Positions 28,124-36,818 of a DNA stretch of 64,000 bases are shown here, one piece after another. A program made the position numbers and the translations under genes. The DNA comes from Lutispora saccharofermentans. GTDB taxonomy: Bacteria > Bacillota > Clostridia > Lutisporales > Lutisporaceae. The DNA lies in assembly GCF_024363565.1 (NCBI RefSeq), contig NZ_JAJEKE010000009.1:85387-149386 (forward strand). Reading direction: 5' to 3'. Below the pieces are notes generated by a model that saw nothing but the letters and a program-made list of their open reading frames with translations, was not told the origin of the DNA and did not search any database. How positions within the stretch are numbered: the first letter of the stretch is position 1; each line of letters opens with the position of its first letter.

Positions 28124-28612
28124 ATGGAAGCACAGCAAAAAGTCTATGAAAAATTGACTGCTATGGGTATCAAATATGAGGTCATCAACCATCCTGCGGT
28201 CTATACCATTGAAGAGATGGAAAATCTGGGCATAACCGATAAGGTTGAAGTATGCAAAAATCTTTTTGTCAGAGATGCAAAGGGGAAAAAGCATTATCTC
28301 ATTATCCTACGCAATGATAAGAGAGCAGACCTTAGCAATATTGCGGCACAAATAGGGAGCACAAAGCTGAGCTTTGCATCAGAGGAAAGGCTTGAGAGAT
28401 ATCTCAGACTGAAAAAGGGTGCAGTTTCACCTTTGGGAATAATCAATGATGCTGCTCATGAGGTAGAGGTTGTTTTTGACAAGGATTTGGTAGGCAAAGC
28501 AAATCTGGGAGTGCATCCTAACGATAATACTGCTACAGTGGTGCTATCCTATGAGGACCTTAAACGGGTCGTCTTTGAAAACGGAAATGAGATTACATTT
28601 GTCAATATATAG
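28124..28612 (+). CDS. YbaK/ProX-type aminoacyl-tRNA deacylase
   Basis: About 162 residues, single YbaK/EbsC domain: YEVINHPAVYTIEEM at the start, CKNLFVRDAKGKKHYLIIL with the conserved catalytic Lys, and GAVSPLGIIND near the C-terminus. Related proteins (PrdX/ProXp-ala) hydrolyse Ala- or Cys-tRNA(Pro) in trans to remove mischarged amino acids. The TTG at 28112 is too close to the AAGGGAG site, so I favour the ATG at 28124. Confidence 0.93.
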   Translation: MEAQQKVYEKLTAMGIKYEVINHPAVYTIEEMENLGITDKVEVCKNLFVRDAKGKKHYLIILRNDKRADLSNIAAQIGSTKLSFASEERLERYLRLKKGAVSPLGIINDAAHEVEVVFDKDLVGKANLGVHPNDNTATVVLSYEDLKRVVFENGNEITFVNI

Positions 28613-28684
28613 CAGGAGCGGCTTATAACCGTTCCTGTATATATTGACGGTATGGAAAATATATGCAATAATACATAAAAAGTG

Positions 28685-28794
28685 AGTATGCTTGAGCACA
28701 AGCTTGCGAGCAGCATAGGGATTGAGGCAATCCTACACGAAAGGAATAAACCCTTCGGAGTCACTCATTCGAGTGATTTTGCGGGGTTTTTTTA
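28685..28794 (+). promoter_or_regulatory. Structured leader with terminator before the GNAT gene
   Basis: Two small hairpins (ATGCT...AGCAT near 28686-28717; TAGGGATTG/CAATCCTA near 28716-28735) precede a rho-independent terminator: AAACCC (28748-28753), inner TCACTC/GAGTGA stem, GGGG (28783-28786) and a run of seven T. It lies 20 bases before the GNAT ribosome binding site. It may be just the terminator of the YbaK gene, or an attenuating leader. No known riboswitch consensus was recognised. Confidence 0.55.
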
Positions 28795-28814
28795 ACATTC
28801 AGGAGGTGGTTTTG

Positions 28815-29636
28815 ATGATCAGATTACTGGCACAGCCGGATAAGCAAATGATTATGGAGTACCTTGGAAGAAATGAAATCAGCACATCGTTTTTATACGC
28901 CAATATAATTGAGTTCGGTGTAGAGAATAAGCCGGATATGAGAAGATGCGCAGACTATTATGGGTTTTTTGAAGGTGAAGAACTGAAAGGCATCCTGCCC
29001 TTTTATAATCTTGGAAGCTGCATACCTCATTATGAGGCGGAAGCTGCAGTGCCTTTATTTGCGGGAATAATGAAAAAGAGAAGCTTTGAATTTCTGCTGG
29101 GCATGCGTGAGATTGTAAAGCCTTTATATGACGAAATTAAGGCTCATAAAGAGATCCTGGCATATGATGAAAGTGCTTATTTTACAAATAAGAGCTTTAA
29201 GCCTTATGTATTGGATGGGATAAACTTTATTGATGCGAGAGGAGCAGGCAATGATGCGGTAGTCGATTTCGTTATAAATGCCCGCGAAAAGGGATTCAAT
29301 GAGATCATGACAAGAGAGGATGCCATAAAATCTTTGGTGCAAAGGAGCGAGGAAGAGGATTTTATCATCGCAGAAAAGGACGGCAAAATAGTCGCTCAAG
29401 CTTGCATTCAGACTTATACTCCGGGCATAAACCAGATTGGAAGCGTCTATACTCCTGAAGGAGAGAGAGGAAAAGGATACTGCAAAGCAGTCGTATCTGA
29501 AATATGCAGGAGAATAATAGATAAAGGCAAGATGCCCACTCTTTCCGTCAAAAAGAATAATACACCTGCTGTCAGAGCATATAATGCATTAGGATTTGAA
29601 CATTACGATGATTATCTGATCGTCAGGTGCAAATAG
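28815..29636 (+). CDS. GNAT family N-acetyltransferase
   Basis: About 273 residues. The C-terminal ~110 residues are the GNAT fold: EDFIIAEKDGKIVAQACIQTYTP, the acetyl-CoA loop GSVYTPEGERGKGYCKA (Q/RxxGxG/A) and AVRAYNALGFEHYDDY. The N-terminal ~150 residues are a second GNAT-like or family-specific domain. The start is set by AGGAGG at 28801. Substrate unknown. Confidence 0.88.
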   Translation: MIRLLAQPDKQMIMEYLGRNEISTSFLYANIIEFGVENKPDMRRCADYYGFFEGEELKGILPFYNLGSCIPHYEAEAAVPLFAGIMKKRSFEFLLGMREIVKPLYDEIKAHKEILAYDESAYFTNKSFKPYVLDGINFIDARGAGNDAVVDFVINAREKGFNEIMTREDAIKSLVQRSEEEDFIIAEKDGKIVAQACIQTYTPGINQIGSVYTPEGERGKGYCKAVVSEICRRIIDKGKMPTLSVKKNNTPAVRAYNALGFEHYDDYLIVRCK

Positions 29637-29662
29637 GCAACGGCCTTTGGGGCGTTGCTATA

Positions 29663-29941
29663 ATGGAGGTGATAGATATAGAAGCGTTTATTATGGTGGT
29701 ATTGCTTATAGTGAATATACCTCTGTATAAAATTATTTTTAAGGCCATGTTCAGAGATTCCGACGATTTCAAAGAGTCGGTCAGATACTCGTTTACTCCG
29801 GACCTTTTTTCGCTGTTCAGAGGGCAGTATTGGAAGGATCAGATTGGAGAAGCAAAGCTGTCTTTCTTTATTATTGCATGTATCTCAGCCATTGCCTTCG
29901 AGTATTTCATTATCAAGGCTGTTATTGGCATATTCGTTTAG
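29663..29941 (+). CDS. Small membrane protein of unknown function
   Basis: About 92 residues: TM segment near the start (AFIMVVLLIVNIPLYKIIF), a soluble middle containing DLFSLFRGQYWKD, and a second TM segment at the end (FFIIACISAIAFEYFII). The frame starts within 30 bases of the GNAT stop, so it may be co-transcribed. An alternative ATG at 29693 would shorten it by ten residues. I do not recognise the family. Confidence 0.6.
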   Translation: MEVIDIEAFIMVVLLIVNIPLYKIIFKAMFRDSDDFKESVRYSFTPDLFSLFRGQYWKDQIGEAKLSFFIIACISAIAFEYFIIKAVIGIFV

Positions 29942-30007
29942 CAGAAGTTTTCATATGGGCTGCGCAGGCAGTACAGTAGACTTATAACTTGTGAGGAGGC
30001 ATATATT

Positions 30008-30913
30008 ATGGAAATAAAATTCAGAAGATATCAAAGTGATGACTTTGATAGGATGCATTCCTTTTTTATCAACAGCAATCATAAGCTGGGATATATCAGA
30101 AACTGGACCTTTGATAGGATGAATTTTTCACCATGCTTTGGACAGATTATGCACGACTACACTGAGCACTGGCCCGATGAAATAGGCATATGGGAATATG
30201 ACAATGGGGAAATAGCGGCTATCGTTTGTTCAGAGGGTGAGGAAAACGGAATAGTTTTTATCAATATTGACGGATTCGACCTACCGAGGGATTTCTACAG
30301 GGAGTTGTTCGAGTTTGGAGAAGAAAACATATCCATAATGGATGGGCCAAACAAAACAGTGTGGGTGGAAATTCCCGAGAATGACCCATTGGAAGCAATA
30401 GCAAAGGAGAGAGGTTATAGCATAGATTATTCTCTGGCATTTAATATTCTGAAGATGGAAAATGAATTTGATGTCAGCATTCCAGAGGGCTTTAGGATTA
30501 CAAGCTATAACGAAACTACGGCAGAACAAAAAGCCATTGCTCATGCCAGGGCCTTCGGATATATAGACGAACCCATCTATGTAGAGCGCTCCAAGAGAGC
30601 TTTCGAGGCATTGGCTGCCGCAAAGGACTTCCATCCTGAATACGGTGTGTTTATTGTCGCACCAGATGGGGAAATTGCTTCTTTCTGCTGCGTATGGTAT
30701 GACGAGCTTAATAAATATGTCTCACCTGAGCCAGTAGGTACAATACCTGAATATCAGAAATTAGGACTTGGGCAGGCAGCAGTATATGAGGCACTGAACC
30801 GGGTTAAAAGACTTGGTGCTCAATATGCTATCATGGATTCCAACAAAGAATTCTATAAAAGAGTAGGCTTTGTTACAGTAACTAAAATAAACTACTGGAG
30901 CAAGGTTCTATAA
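30008..30913 (+). CDS. GNAT family N-acetyltransferase (two-domain)
   Basis: 301 residues, two GNAT-like halves: the first (~1-140) begins KFRRYQSDDFDRMHSFF, the second has VGTIPEYQKLGLGQAAVYEALNRVKRLGAQYAIMD as the acetyl-CoA-binding motif and ends in YKRVGFVTVTKINYW. RBS GTGAGGAGG lies 8 bases upstream. Unrelated in sequence to the GNAT at 28815 beyond the fold. Substrate unknown. Confidence 0.88.
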   Translation: MEIKFRRYQSDDFDRMHSFFINSNHKLGYIRNWTFDRMNFSPCFGQIMHDYTEHWPDEIGIWEYDNGEIAAIVCSEGEENGIVFINIDGFDLPRDFYRELFEFGEENISIMDGPNKTVWVEIPENDPLEAIAKERGYSIDYSLAFNILKMENEFDVSIPEGFRITSYNETTAEQKAIAHARAFGYIDEPIYVERSKRAFEALAAAKDFHPEYGVFIVAPDGEIASFCCVWYDELNKYVSPEPVGTIPEYQKLGLGQAAVYEALNRVKRLGAQYAIMDSNKEFYKRVGFVTVTKINYWSKVL

Positions 30914-30953
30914 ATTAATCCAACATATTGGGCTGAAGGGGGAAGAAAAAGAA

Positions 30954-32312
30954 TTGAGAAGGACAGGCATTATAAGCGTTGTAATATTGATGATCGGGAT
31001 GCTTGCTCTATCTGGCTGCAGTGTCAAAACTTCAGGAAGCAATGAAGATTTCTCCGAAAAAGCGGATGAGTATATAGAGGCTTTGAATAATCTTTGCACC
31101 CGTGAGAGAATTCACGGGAATATCTTAGTAGCCAAAGGGGGGAAAATATTATTCAGCAAAGGGTATGGTAAGGCGGATTATGATAAGAATATTGAATTCA
31201 CCGAGGATACTATTTTTCTGATAGGCTCCAACACCAAGCCCATTACAGCCTTAGCTATCATGCAACTGGAGGAAAAAGGACTGCTGAAGCTCAGCGACCC
31301 TATATCGAAATATATCCCTTCTCAAGCTGAAGGGGACAAAATAACTATAGAGCATTTGCTGACCCACACTTCAGGCATAAAGAGGGACGCCGAAATCAAT
31401 TTTCATGAACCTGTTTCTCGGGATGAGTTGATTAATAAAATCGCATCCCAAGCCCTTGACTTTGAACCTGGTACAAGATATCAATACAGCAACGGAGCCT
31501 TCAGCCTATTAGCCTGTATAATTGAAAAAGTGTCCGGAGAGACCTACGAAGAGTATTTAAAGAAGAATATTTTTGAGCCTATCGGTATGAAAAATACCGG
31601 TGCTGCAGCTTCTAATGCTGAATTTCCTCATATGGCCTCCGGCTATAAGATTTTTGATTCTCATATTGAAAAGGTCACCTCAACAATATATGATGTTTCC
31701 GCATTTTTAGGCTCAGGAAATATTTACTCTACCACTAAGGATCTGTATTTATTGTACAAGGCCCTTAACGGTGACATAGTTATAAAAAAGGAAACCATTG
31801 AAAGAATGTATGCTCACGGCCACGGATTGGGAGTGGGAGAACTGAATGGATACAAATGGATGGGCTATAACGGGCTTTTAGACAATGGATATTCATCTAC
31901 AGTAATGAGATTTCCTGACGAAGAGCTAACAGTCATATCGTTGATGAATGTGAGCAATAAAGATAATATAAACCTTAATATGGCTCAAGTCCTATCTTTC
32001 ATGGCTTTGGGCGAAAAGTACGATTTGCCTGTGAAAAGAGAAAAAATACAATTAGACAAAGAGAAACTGGAGAGATTAAGCGGAAGGTATCTGCTTGACA
32101 ACGGAAATGTCATGACTGTAAGAAGAGAAGCCAATCATCTTGTTTTGGAGCCTTCAGCAATTAAAAATATACTTATACCATACTCGGAAACTGAATTCTA
32201 CACGATGGGAAGCGAGTATAGATTGATTAAATTCAATATAGATGCAGAGGGAAAGGTGGAAGGCTTGAATTACAAGGAGTGTGTTTATGAAATAAGAGGT
32301 AAGAAGATGTAA
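30954..32312 (+). CDS. Serine hydrolase, beta-lactamase/penicillin-binding fold, lipoprotein
   Basis: 452 residues. Lipoprotein signal (IGMLALSGC). Beta-lactamase family (class C/esterase) domain with SxxK as SNTK (~residue 98), YxN as YSNG and an HGLG motif near the third catalytic position; a short C-terminal domain (~375-452) follows. Family members are D-amino acid peptidases, esterases or penicillin-binding-like proteins, and most are not resistance enzymes. TTG start preceded by AAGGGGGAAG. Confidence 0.9.
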   Translation: MRRTGIISVVILMIGMLALSGCSVKTSGSNEDFSEKADEYIEALNNLCTRERIHGNILVAKGGKILFSKGYGKADYDKNIEFTEDTIFLIGSNTKPITALAIMQLEEKGLLKLSDPISKYIPSQAEGDKITIEHLLTHTSGIKRDAEINFHEPVSRDELINKIASQALDFEPGTRYQYSNGAFSLLACIIEKVSGETYEEYLKKNIFEPIGMKNTGAAASNAEFPHMASGYKIFDSHIEKVTSTIYDVSAFLGSGNIYSTTKDLYLLYKALNGDIVIKKETIERMYAHGHGLGVGELNGYKWMGYNGLLDNGYSSTVMRFPDEELTVISLMNVSNKDNINLNMAQVLSFMALGEKYDLPVKREKIQLDKEKLERLSGRYLLDNGNVMTVRREANHLVLEPSAIKNILIPYSETEFYTMGSEYRLIKFNIDAEGKVEGLNYKECVYEIRGKKM

Positions 32313-32350
32313 ATATCGCAACAACTTAGAAGAAACGTGAGGGACAATAT

Positions 32351-32488
32351 TTGAACAAAGGATCAGAGTTTAAAAACGGAGCAAAAGCAGGCATACCTAT
32401 AGCATTAGGATATATACCCATTGCCATAGCCATCGGCATCATGTCGAAGGCTTCCGGCATTCCAAATATAATAAGCATATTAATGTAG
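32351..32488 (+). pseudogene. Truncated AzlC-type branched-chain amino acid exporter
   Basis: A TTG-started frame of 45 codons reads as the N-terminus of AzlC (KNGAKAGIPIALGYIPIAIA, then IGIMSKASGIP) and stops at TAG 32486-32488. Full AzlC is ~230 residues and AzlD normally follows; both the rest and azlD are missing. The toxin-antitoxin promoter starts 10 bases later, so the insertion or deletion boundary lies there. Confidence 0.75.
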
Positions 32489-32498
32489 AATAACATTT

Positions 32499-32545
32499 AT
32501 ATTGTATATCATTATTGTAGATAATATAATATAAATATACAATAT
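32499..32545 (+). promoter_or_regulatory. Toxin-antitoxin promoter flanked by palindromic operator
   Basis: TTGTAT (32502-32507), 17-base spacer, TATAAT (32525-32530). The arms ATATTGTATAT (32499-32509) and ATATACAATAT (32535-32545) are a perfect inverted repeat that covers the -35 box and the start region, a typical site for an autoregulating ribbon-helix-helix antitoxin. Confidence 0.7.
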
Positions 32546-32564
32546 GATTTTGGAGTGTGATAGT

Positions 32565-32837
32565 ATGGCTGCAAAAGTCAAGAATTACACATTTTCACTG
32601 CCTGTAGAAATGATTGATAAGGTGAGAGAATATGCGGATGATAATTACATCACTTCGATAAATGCAGGTGTGAAGGAAGCTATTGAAGAATATTTAATGA
32701 GATTGGAAAAGGAAAAATTAATAAAAGAAATAACAGAAGCATCTAAGGATCCTTTGTTTTTGAAAGATATAGAAGAATGCATACATGATTTTGAAGCCCC
32801 TGATGCTGAGACGGCAAGGAGGGCTACTGATTGGTAA
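32565..32837 (+). CDS. Ribbon-helix-helix antitoxin (MazE/CopG-like)
   Basis: About 90 residues. N-terminal RHH motif (KNYTFSLPVEMIDKVREYADDNY), then a helical acidic tail (LFLKDIEECIHDFEAPDAETA) of the kind that wraps and blocks a MazF dimer. Start set by TGGAGTG at 32551; an upstream ATG at 32544 lacks a site. Overlaps the toxin gene by 7 bases. Confidence 0.85.
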   Translation: MAAKVKNYTFSLPVEMIDKVREYADDNYITSINAGVKEAIEEYLMRLEKEKLIKEITEASKDPLFLKDIEECIHDFEAPDAETARRATDW

Positions 32838-33181
32838 AATATCAGTGGAATATTTTCTGGGTACAGCTGGACCCGGTGATTGGCTCGGAGCAAGCAGGGA
32901 CAAGACCCGTTCTGATTGTATCTGAAGAAGAGATAAACAAGGCTCTGCCGACAGTTACAATTTTGCCAATAACCTCTCAGAAGCCAGGAAGAAAAGTATA
33001 TTCAATAGAAGCCTTTGTCAGCAAAGATGATTCAGGCTTATCAAAGGATTCCATCGTTATGGCTCATCAAATACGCTGCATATCCAAAGAAAGGCTGAAA
33101 GAACAATGCGGTTCAATAGTATCACATAAATTGCAAGAAAACATTAGAAATGCAATGAAAATTTATTTAGATATAATATAG
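32831..33181 (+). CDS. MazF/PemK family mRNA interferase toxin
   Basis: 116 residues with the PemK/MazF fold: IFWVQLDPVIGSEQAGTRPVLIVS at the N-terminus (conserved GxEQxGxRPxxV), a central VTILPITSQKPGR and SKDSIVMAHQIRCISKERL. Family members cut mRNA at short sequences and are neutralised by the antitoxin encoded just upstream. Confidence 0.94.
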   Translation: MVKYQWNIFWVQLDPVIGSEQAGTRPVLIVSEEEINKALPTVTILPITSQKPGRKVYSIEAFVSKDDSGLSKDSIVMAHQIRCISKERLKEQCGSIVSHKLQENIRNAMKIYLDII

Positions 33182-33219
33182 AAGTATGTCACTAGCTAAA
33201 ATAGAAAGAAGGGAAAAAG

Positions 33220-33804
33220 ATGAATGAAGAATTAGAAAAAATTCAGAAGGCCAGACTAGTTCTTCAAAAAATTGCAAAAGGCATTAATCCTGTAAATGGG
33301 GAACAGATTGAACAGGAAAGCTTTCTCAATGATCCCCGAATCATAAGATGCTTTTATTATGTTGCAGAAGTTTTGGATAATGTGGCAAAAGGCGCTTACA
33401 GCTCAAGGAGAAGCGGGCCCGGTGCCGCTAAATTTTTTATAACCCCTGAGCAGAAAGCCAGAGTGCAGTTTCCGGAAGGCAAAATAGGGGTCAATGAATT
33501 TTCAAAATGCATTAATATGTGCATTGACCTGAATGAAAGCAAGAAGCTGACAGGAGTGGAATTGAACAAGAGGCTGAAAGCTCTCGGGATATTGAGCGAG
33601 GAACAGACGGAAGAGGGCAAAACGCGAACGGTTATCAATGATAATTCTAAAAACTATGGCTTCGAAAGCGAAAAAAAGAATTATAACGGTGTCGAATATG
33701 AAATGGTTATGATCAATGATAAAGGGAAGCAATATTTGCTTGAGAATATTGAAGAGATAATGAAAGCTGAGATTCCCAGCGAACAAAAAAACAGTGATCA
33801 GTGA
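33220..33804 (+). CDS. Hypothetical protein
   Basis: 194 residues, soluble and charged. No TM or signal. Visible features: a helical N-terminus (LEKIQKARLVLQKIAKGINPVNGEQIE), a middle RRSGPGAAKFFITPEQKARV, and a predicted beta/helix C-terminal part (NYNGVEYEMVMINDKGKQYLLEN). The ribosome binding site AGAAGGGAAAAAG is present. I do not recognise the family. It follows the toxin by 38 bases but nothing links it functionally. Confidence 0.7.
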   Translation: MNEELEKIQKARLVLQKIAKGINPVNGEQIEQESFLNDPRIIRCFYYVAEVLDNVAKGAYSSRRSGPGAAKFFITPEQKARVQFPEGKIGVNEFSKCINMCIDLNESKKLTGVELNKRLKALGILSEEQTEEGKTRTVINDNSKNYGFESEKKNYNGVEYEMVMINDKGKQYLLENIEEIMKAEIPSEQKNSDQ

Positions 33805-33845
33805 AAGGGAGTGACTGGCTTGAGAAGAATAAAACGAATTAATTG

Positions 33846-33925
33846 CTCGGTGCAGTTGATATAATCTGATAGCAGATTGTACCGAGATAATTAAATTTGT
33901 TATCAGTCGGCTGCACCGCTTTTTT
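33846..33925 (+). promoter_or_regulatory. Putative attenuator before the ABC exporter
   Basis: Two mutually exclusive hairpins share the same 5' segment. CTCGGTGCA (33846-33854) can pair with TGTACCGAG (33878-33886); alternatively CGGTGCAG (33848-33855) pairs with CTGCACCG (33911-33918), which is followed by CTTTTTTC and would terminate. An inner ATCTG-ATAG-CAGAT hairpin lies between. It may alternatively be a plain terminator for the upstream gene. Confidence 0.5.
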
Positions 33926-33956
33926 CGGCATATCAAGACGAAAGAAGGGTACAGGA

Positions 33957-35666
33957 ATGAATGTATTTTATGAAGTTATCAAAAAGAAAAAAAGCTTAAT
34001 CGTTCTATATATTTTGACAGGAATAGTAATATCCATGCTATCAGCGCTCAGCATCCACTATTTTCAACGGCTATTAGACGGCTTTGGAGCACATGCTTTG
34101 AGTGTTTCTACCATTGTGATCTATTCGTTGATAATGGTGGCATCATGTGCAGTAAATTATTTAGATAATCAGCCCGATACAAAAATCCAAAATTTTATTT
34201 ATCTGGACTTGAAGCTGCTGGCCCTGAAGAAGATGAGCACCATAAACTACCTGGACTATCAGAAGCTTGGAATGGGAAAGCTGGTGCAGCAGATTGAAAA
34301 CGGAGCAGCAGCAGGCAAAAATATTTTATACGGGTTTTATTTCAATCTGGTCCGGGATATCATCCCTAATGTGATATTGAGCCTTGTGTTTATCGGAATG
34401 ATAGACCTGCGTATCATGATGCTGGTCATTGCAGGATATGTGATAGTGTTTTTTGTCACGAACCTGATATTGAAGTATTTGTATAAAATCAAAAAAAGTA
34501 TTCTTATCCATGAAGAGCTTCTCAACAAGTATCTGGTGCGAGGACTTATGGAGCTGGTTGTTTTTAGGGTCAACAAGAGGTTCGGCGAAGAATTGAGAAA
34601 ATCGGAAAACGCCTCTGAAGAGATCACAGATGCCAAAACAAAAATGGTGATGATACATGAGTTGTTTTTTACAGTATTTGCTCTGCTTGTTATCCTCATC
34701 AAGATCATAGTCATAATTTACAGCTTTATAAGCTCGAATTTATCTGTGGGGGAAATCGTAGCATTGATAGCCTTCCTGGATAAAGCATATCAGCCTATAG
34801 CAGTCTTCAATGTGCTGTATGTCCAGTATAAGCTTGATAAAGTCGCTTTTGAGCGATATATGGATATCTTGCAGCTCCCCGACGATAAAAATTTGGGCAG
34901 CGGAGAAAGCTGTGCTGTTATCGAAGGGGATATACGGTTTGCTGAAGTAGATTTTTCTTATGAAGGCAATGAAATTTTCAAAGGACTATCCTTTCACATC
35001 CCACCCAAAAGCACCGCTGCCTTTGTGGGAGAGAGCGGCTCCGGGAAATCTACCATTATCAAGCAGATTGCCGGGTTAATAAAGCCTGATGGCGGAAGGA
35101 TCGGAATTGACGGCAAGGATCTATCAAAAATGAATTTGCAAAGCTATTATGATTACATCTCCTATACATCCCAGGAATCACCGGTGTTTGACGGCACTCT
35201 GAAGGAGAATATCGTGTTTGACAGCATAGTGCCCGAGCAGGATATCATAAATGTGCTGGAGCGAGTAGGATTAAAAGAGTTTTATGAAAACCTGCCAAAG
35301 GGACTTGATACACAAATAGGTGAAAGAGGAGTGATGATGTCAGGCGGTGAGCGGCAGCGTCTTGCCCTTGCAAGGCTCTACTTTCAGAAGGCAAGAATAG
35401 TGATTTTAGATGAGGCTACCTCTGCCATGGACAATTTGACTGAAGAATATGTGATGGAAAATTTGATGGAATTCTTGAAGGATAGGACTACTATTATTGT
35501 TGCCCACCGGCTCAACACTGTAAGAAATGCGGATAATATTTATGTACTTAAACATGGTGAGATTGCAGCTAACGGAAGATTTGAGGATTTGCTGCAAAAC
35601 AGCAGCTATTTCAAGGAGCTTTGGAATGCAAATTCTCACAACACAGTTGCAGCTATGTATAGTTAA
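33957..35666 (+). CDS. ABC exporter (fused membrane/ATPase)
   Basis: About 569 residues: six-TM exporter domain, then an NBD with Walker A GESGSGKST, signature MSGGERQRLALA, Walker B IVILDEATSAMD and H-loop AHRLNT. The frame opens at 33897, but the ATG at 33957 has GAAAGAAGGG upstream and starts a typical N-terminus (MNVFYEVIKKKKSLIVLYIL). Single gene, so likely a homodimer. Substrate unknown; a possible attenuator precedes it. Confidence 0.92.
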   Translation: MNVFYEVIKKKKSLIVLYILTGIVISMLSALSIHYFQRLLDGFGAHALSVSTIVIYSLIMVASCAVNYLDNQPDTKIQNFIYLDLKLLALKKMSTINYLDYQKLGMGKLVQQIENGAAAGKNILYGFYFNLVRDIIPNVILSLVFIGMIDLRIMMLVIAGYVIVFFVTNLILKYLYKIKKSILIHEELLNKYLVRGLMELVVFRVNKRFGEELRKSENASEEITDAKTKMVMIHELFFTVFALLVILIKIIVIIYSFISSNLSVGEIVALIAFLDKAYQPIAVFNVLYVQYKLDKVAFERYMDILQLPDDKNLGSGESCAVIEGDIRFAEVDFSYEGNEIFKGLSFHIPPKSTAAFVGESGSGKSTIIKQIAGLIKPDGGRIGIDGKDLSKMNLQSYYDYISYTSQESPVFDGTLKENIVFDSIVPEQDIINVLERVGLKEFYENLPKGLDTQIGERGVMMSGGERQRLALARLYFQKARIVILDEATSAMDNLTEEYVMENLMEFLKDRTTIIVAHRLNTVRNADNIYVLKHGEIAANGRFEDLLQNSSYFKELWNANSHNTVAAMYS

Positions 35667-35673
35667 ATAAGTA

Positions 35674-35892
35674 AATGGTATGTATAGATGGCGCTTATAT
35701 GTATTTTGCTAACAGGCCTTTGCGATGGCTTTGATGAAAACTTCGTAAAGCTGTCACGGACGACAGCTTAGGTTCCACCAGGCAGGAGGCCTGTTTGGAA
35801 CCGTTGGGAGTTTTCCAAAGGCGAGCAATAGCCCTGCCTGTGACCCTTGCGGTTATCAAAATGCATAACTGTGCTCAGATATACATACCATT
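35674..35892. repeat. 219-base element with terminal inverted repeats (MITE-like)
   Basis: AATGGTATGTATA (35674-35686) and TATACATACCATT (35880-35892) are perfect 13-base terminal inverted repeats; similarity continues inward to about 40 bases on each side. Interior hairpins include GCTGTC/GACAGC near 35750 and GGTTCCA/TGGAACC with an inner CAGGC/GCCTG stem. No coding capacity. Its right end touches the stop codon of the iron-sulfur gene remnant, at the left edge of the microcompartment island. Confidence 0.6.
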
Positions 35893-35997
35893 CTACTTTG
35901 CCCTCTCATATATATCTCTAAGCTTTTCGCCGGTCACTGTTTTTTTGCAGTTCTGGCACAAAGCTTCAGCCAAAGGCAGCCCCCAGCGTTTTACGCT
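35893..35997 (-). pseudogene. Remnant of the 3' end of an iron-sulfur subunit gene
   Basis: A 34-codon minus-strand frame reads LCQNCKKTVTGEKLRDIYER at its end, matching the C-terminus of the intact protein encoded at 49588 ([20 protein letters not shown]). About 100 bases are similar at DNA level (roughly 80 percent by eye), including the region past the codons. An in-frame TGA lies directly upstream, so only this tail survives. It marks the left boundary of the 36-49 kb island. Confidence 0.8.
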
Positions 35998-36003
35998 TCA
36001 ATC

Positions 36004-36717
36004 TCAATTTTCAAGCAAATAATTACTTAATCTGTTCATATCAATTATAATAACAAAACCTTCATCCTTATCAATTATACCTTTAGATGCCAAATTAAGA
36101 AGTATATTTGAAACGGAGACTCTTGAAAGGCCAGTAAGGCTTGCCATTTCCTGATGCGTAAATTTTATGTTCAGTTTATAATAACCCTCAGGGGTTTTAG
36201 AGCCATACTGATTAGCAAGGCTTGTCAGGGCATAGCATACTCTGTAGTTTGAATCATTAAAAGAAAGCTGCTTTATTTGCGTTGTAATGAGGCGTATTTT
36301 TTTTGACATCATTTTAAGAATACTAAAGGAAAACTCATAATTTTTGCTGAGTTCTTCAATAAACCTGGTCTTTGGTATGCTATAGACAATTGAATATGTG
36401 GCAGCGGTAGCACTGCACATATTAGGCATTTCATCTATGGTAGAAAGTTCTCCGAAAAATGTACCCGCTTCGGCAATAAAAAGGCTTCGCTTTTCTCCAT
36501 TAAAGCCATAAATGTCAAGCCTTACTCTGCCCTTTTTAACCAGATAAACACAGTCAGGATTATCCTGCTGGTGATATATCACTTCATGTTTCTTATACCC
36601 TTTTGGAGTGTAATCCTTTGTGATACAGCTCCAGTCAACATAACTCATATCGATCCATGGTGAGCTTCCTTCAATATCAATTTTATTTCTTTTGCTAATC
36701 TTACTAATAGTAATCAC
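36004..36717 (-). CDS. Crp/Fnr family transcriptional regulator of the BMC island
   Basis: 237 residues: N-terminal cyclic-nucleotide-binding-like beta-roll (~45-150; DCVYLVKKGRVRLDIYG, GTFFGELSTIDEMP) and C-terminal Crp-type winged helix (FTHQEMASLTGLSRVSVSNILLNLASKGII). No Cys cluster for an Fe-S centre is seen at the N-terminus, so an Fnr-like oxygen sensor is unlikely. GTG start at 36717 is uncertain; GAGGTGAT overlaps it. It is transcribed away from the BMC operon, and a palindrome in the shared 257-base gap (36819-36834) is repeated before the antiporter gene, so it probably activates both. Ligand unknown. Confidence 0.9.
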   Translation of the reverse strand: MITISKISKRNKIDIEGSSPWIDMSYVDWSCITKDYTPKGYKKHEVIYHQQDNPDCVYLVKKGRVRLDIYGFNGEKRSLFIAEAGTFFGELSTIDEMPNMCSATAATYSIVYSIPKTRFIEELSKNYEFSFSILKMMSKKIRLITTQIKQLSFNDSNYRVCYALTSLANQYGSKTPEGYYKLNIKFTHQEMASLTGLSRVSVSNILLNLASKGIIDKDEGFVIIIDMNRLSNYLLEN

Positions 36718-36818
36718 CTCACAATTATCTCTTAGTAGATTTTAAAACTTTAAAGTCTTGAAATTACTGAGCTTCATTTTTAAATTTTGTATATAAAATT
36801 TTTTATATTTTATATATT

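Noticed and set aside
35674..35892. Palindromic element interpreted as another attC site
   Set aside because: GCTAAC and GGTTATC are present near its inside edges, but the inner arms do not pair in attC order and no cassette gene adjoins it.
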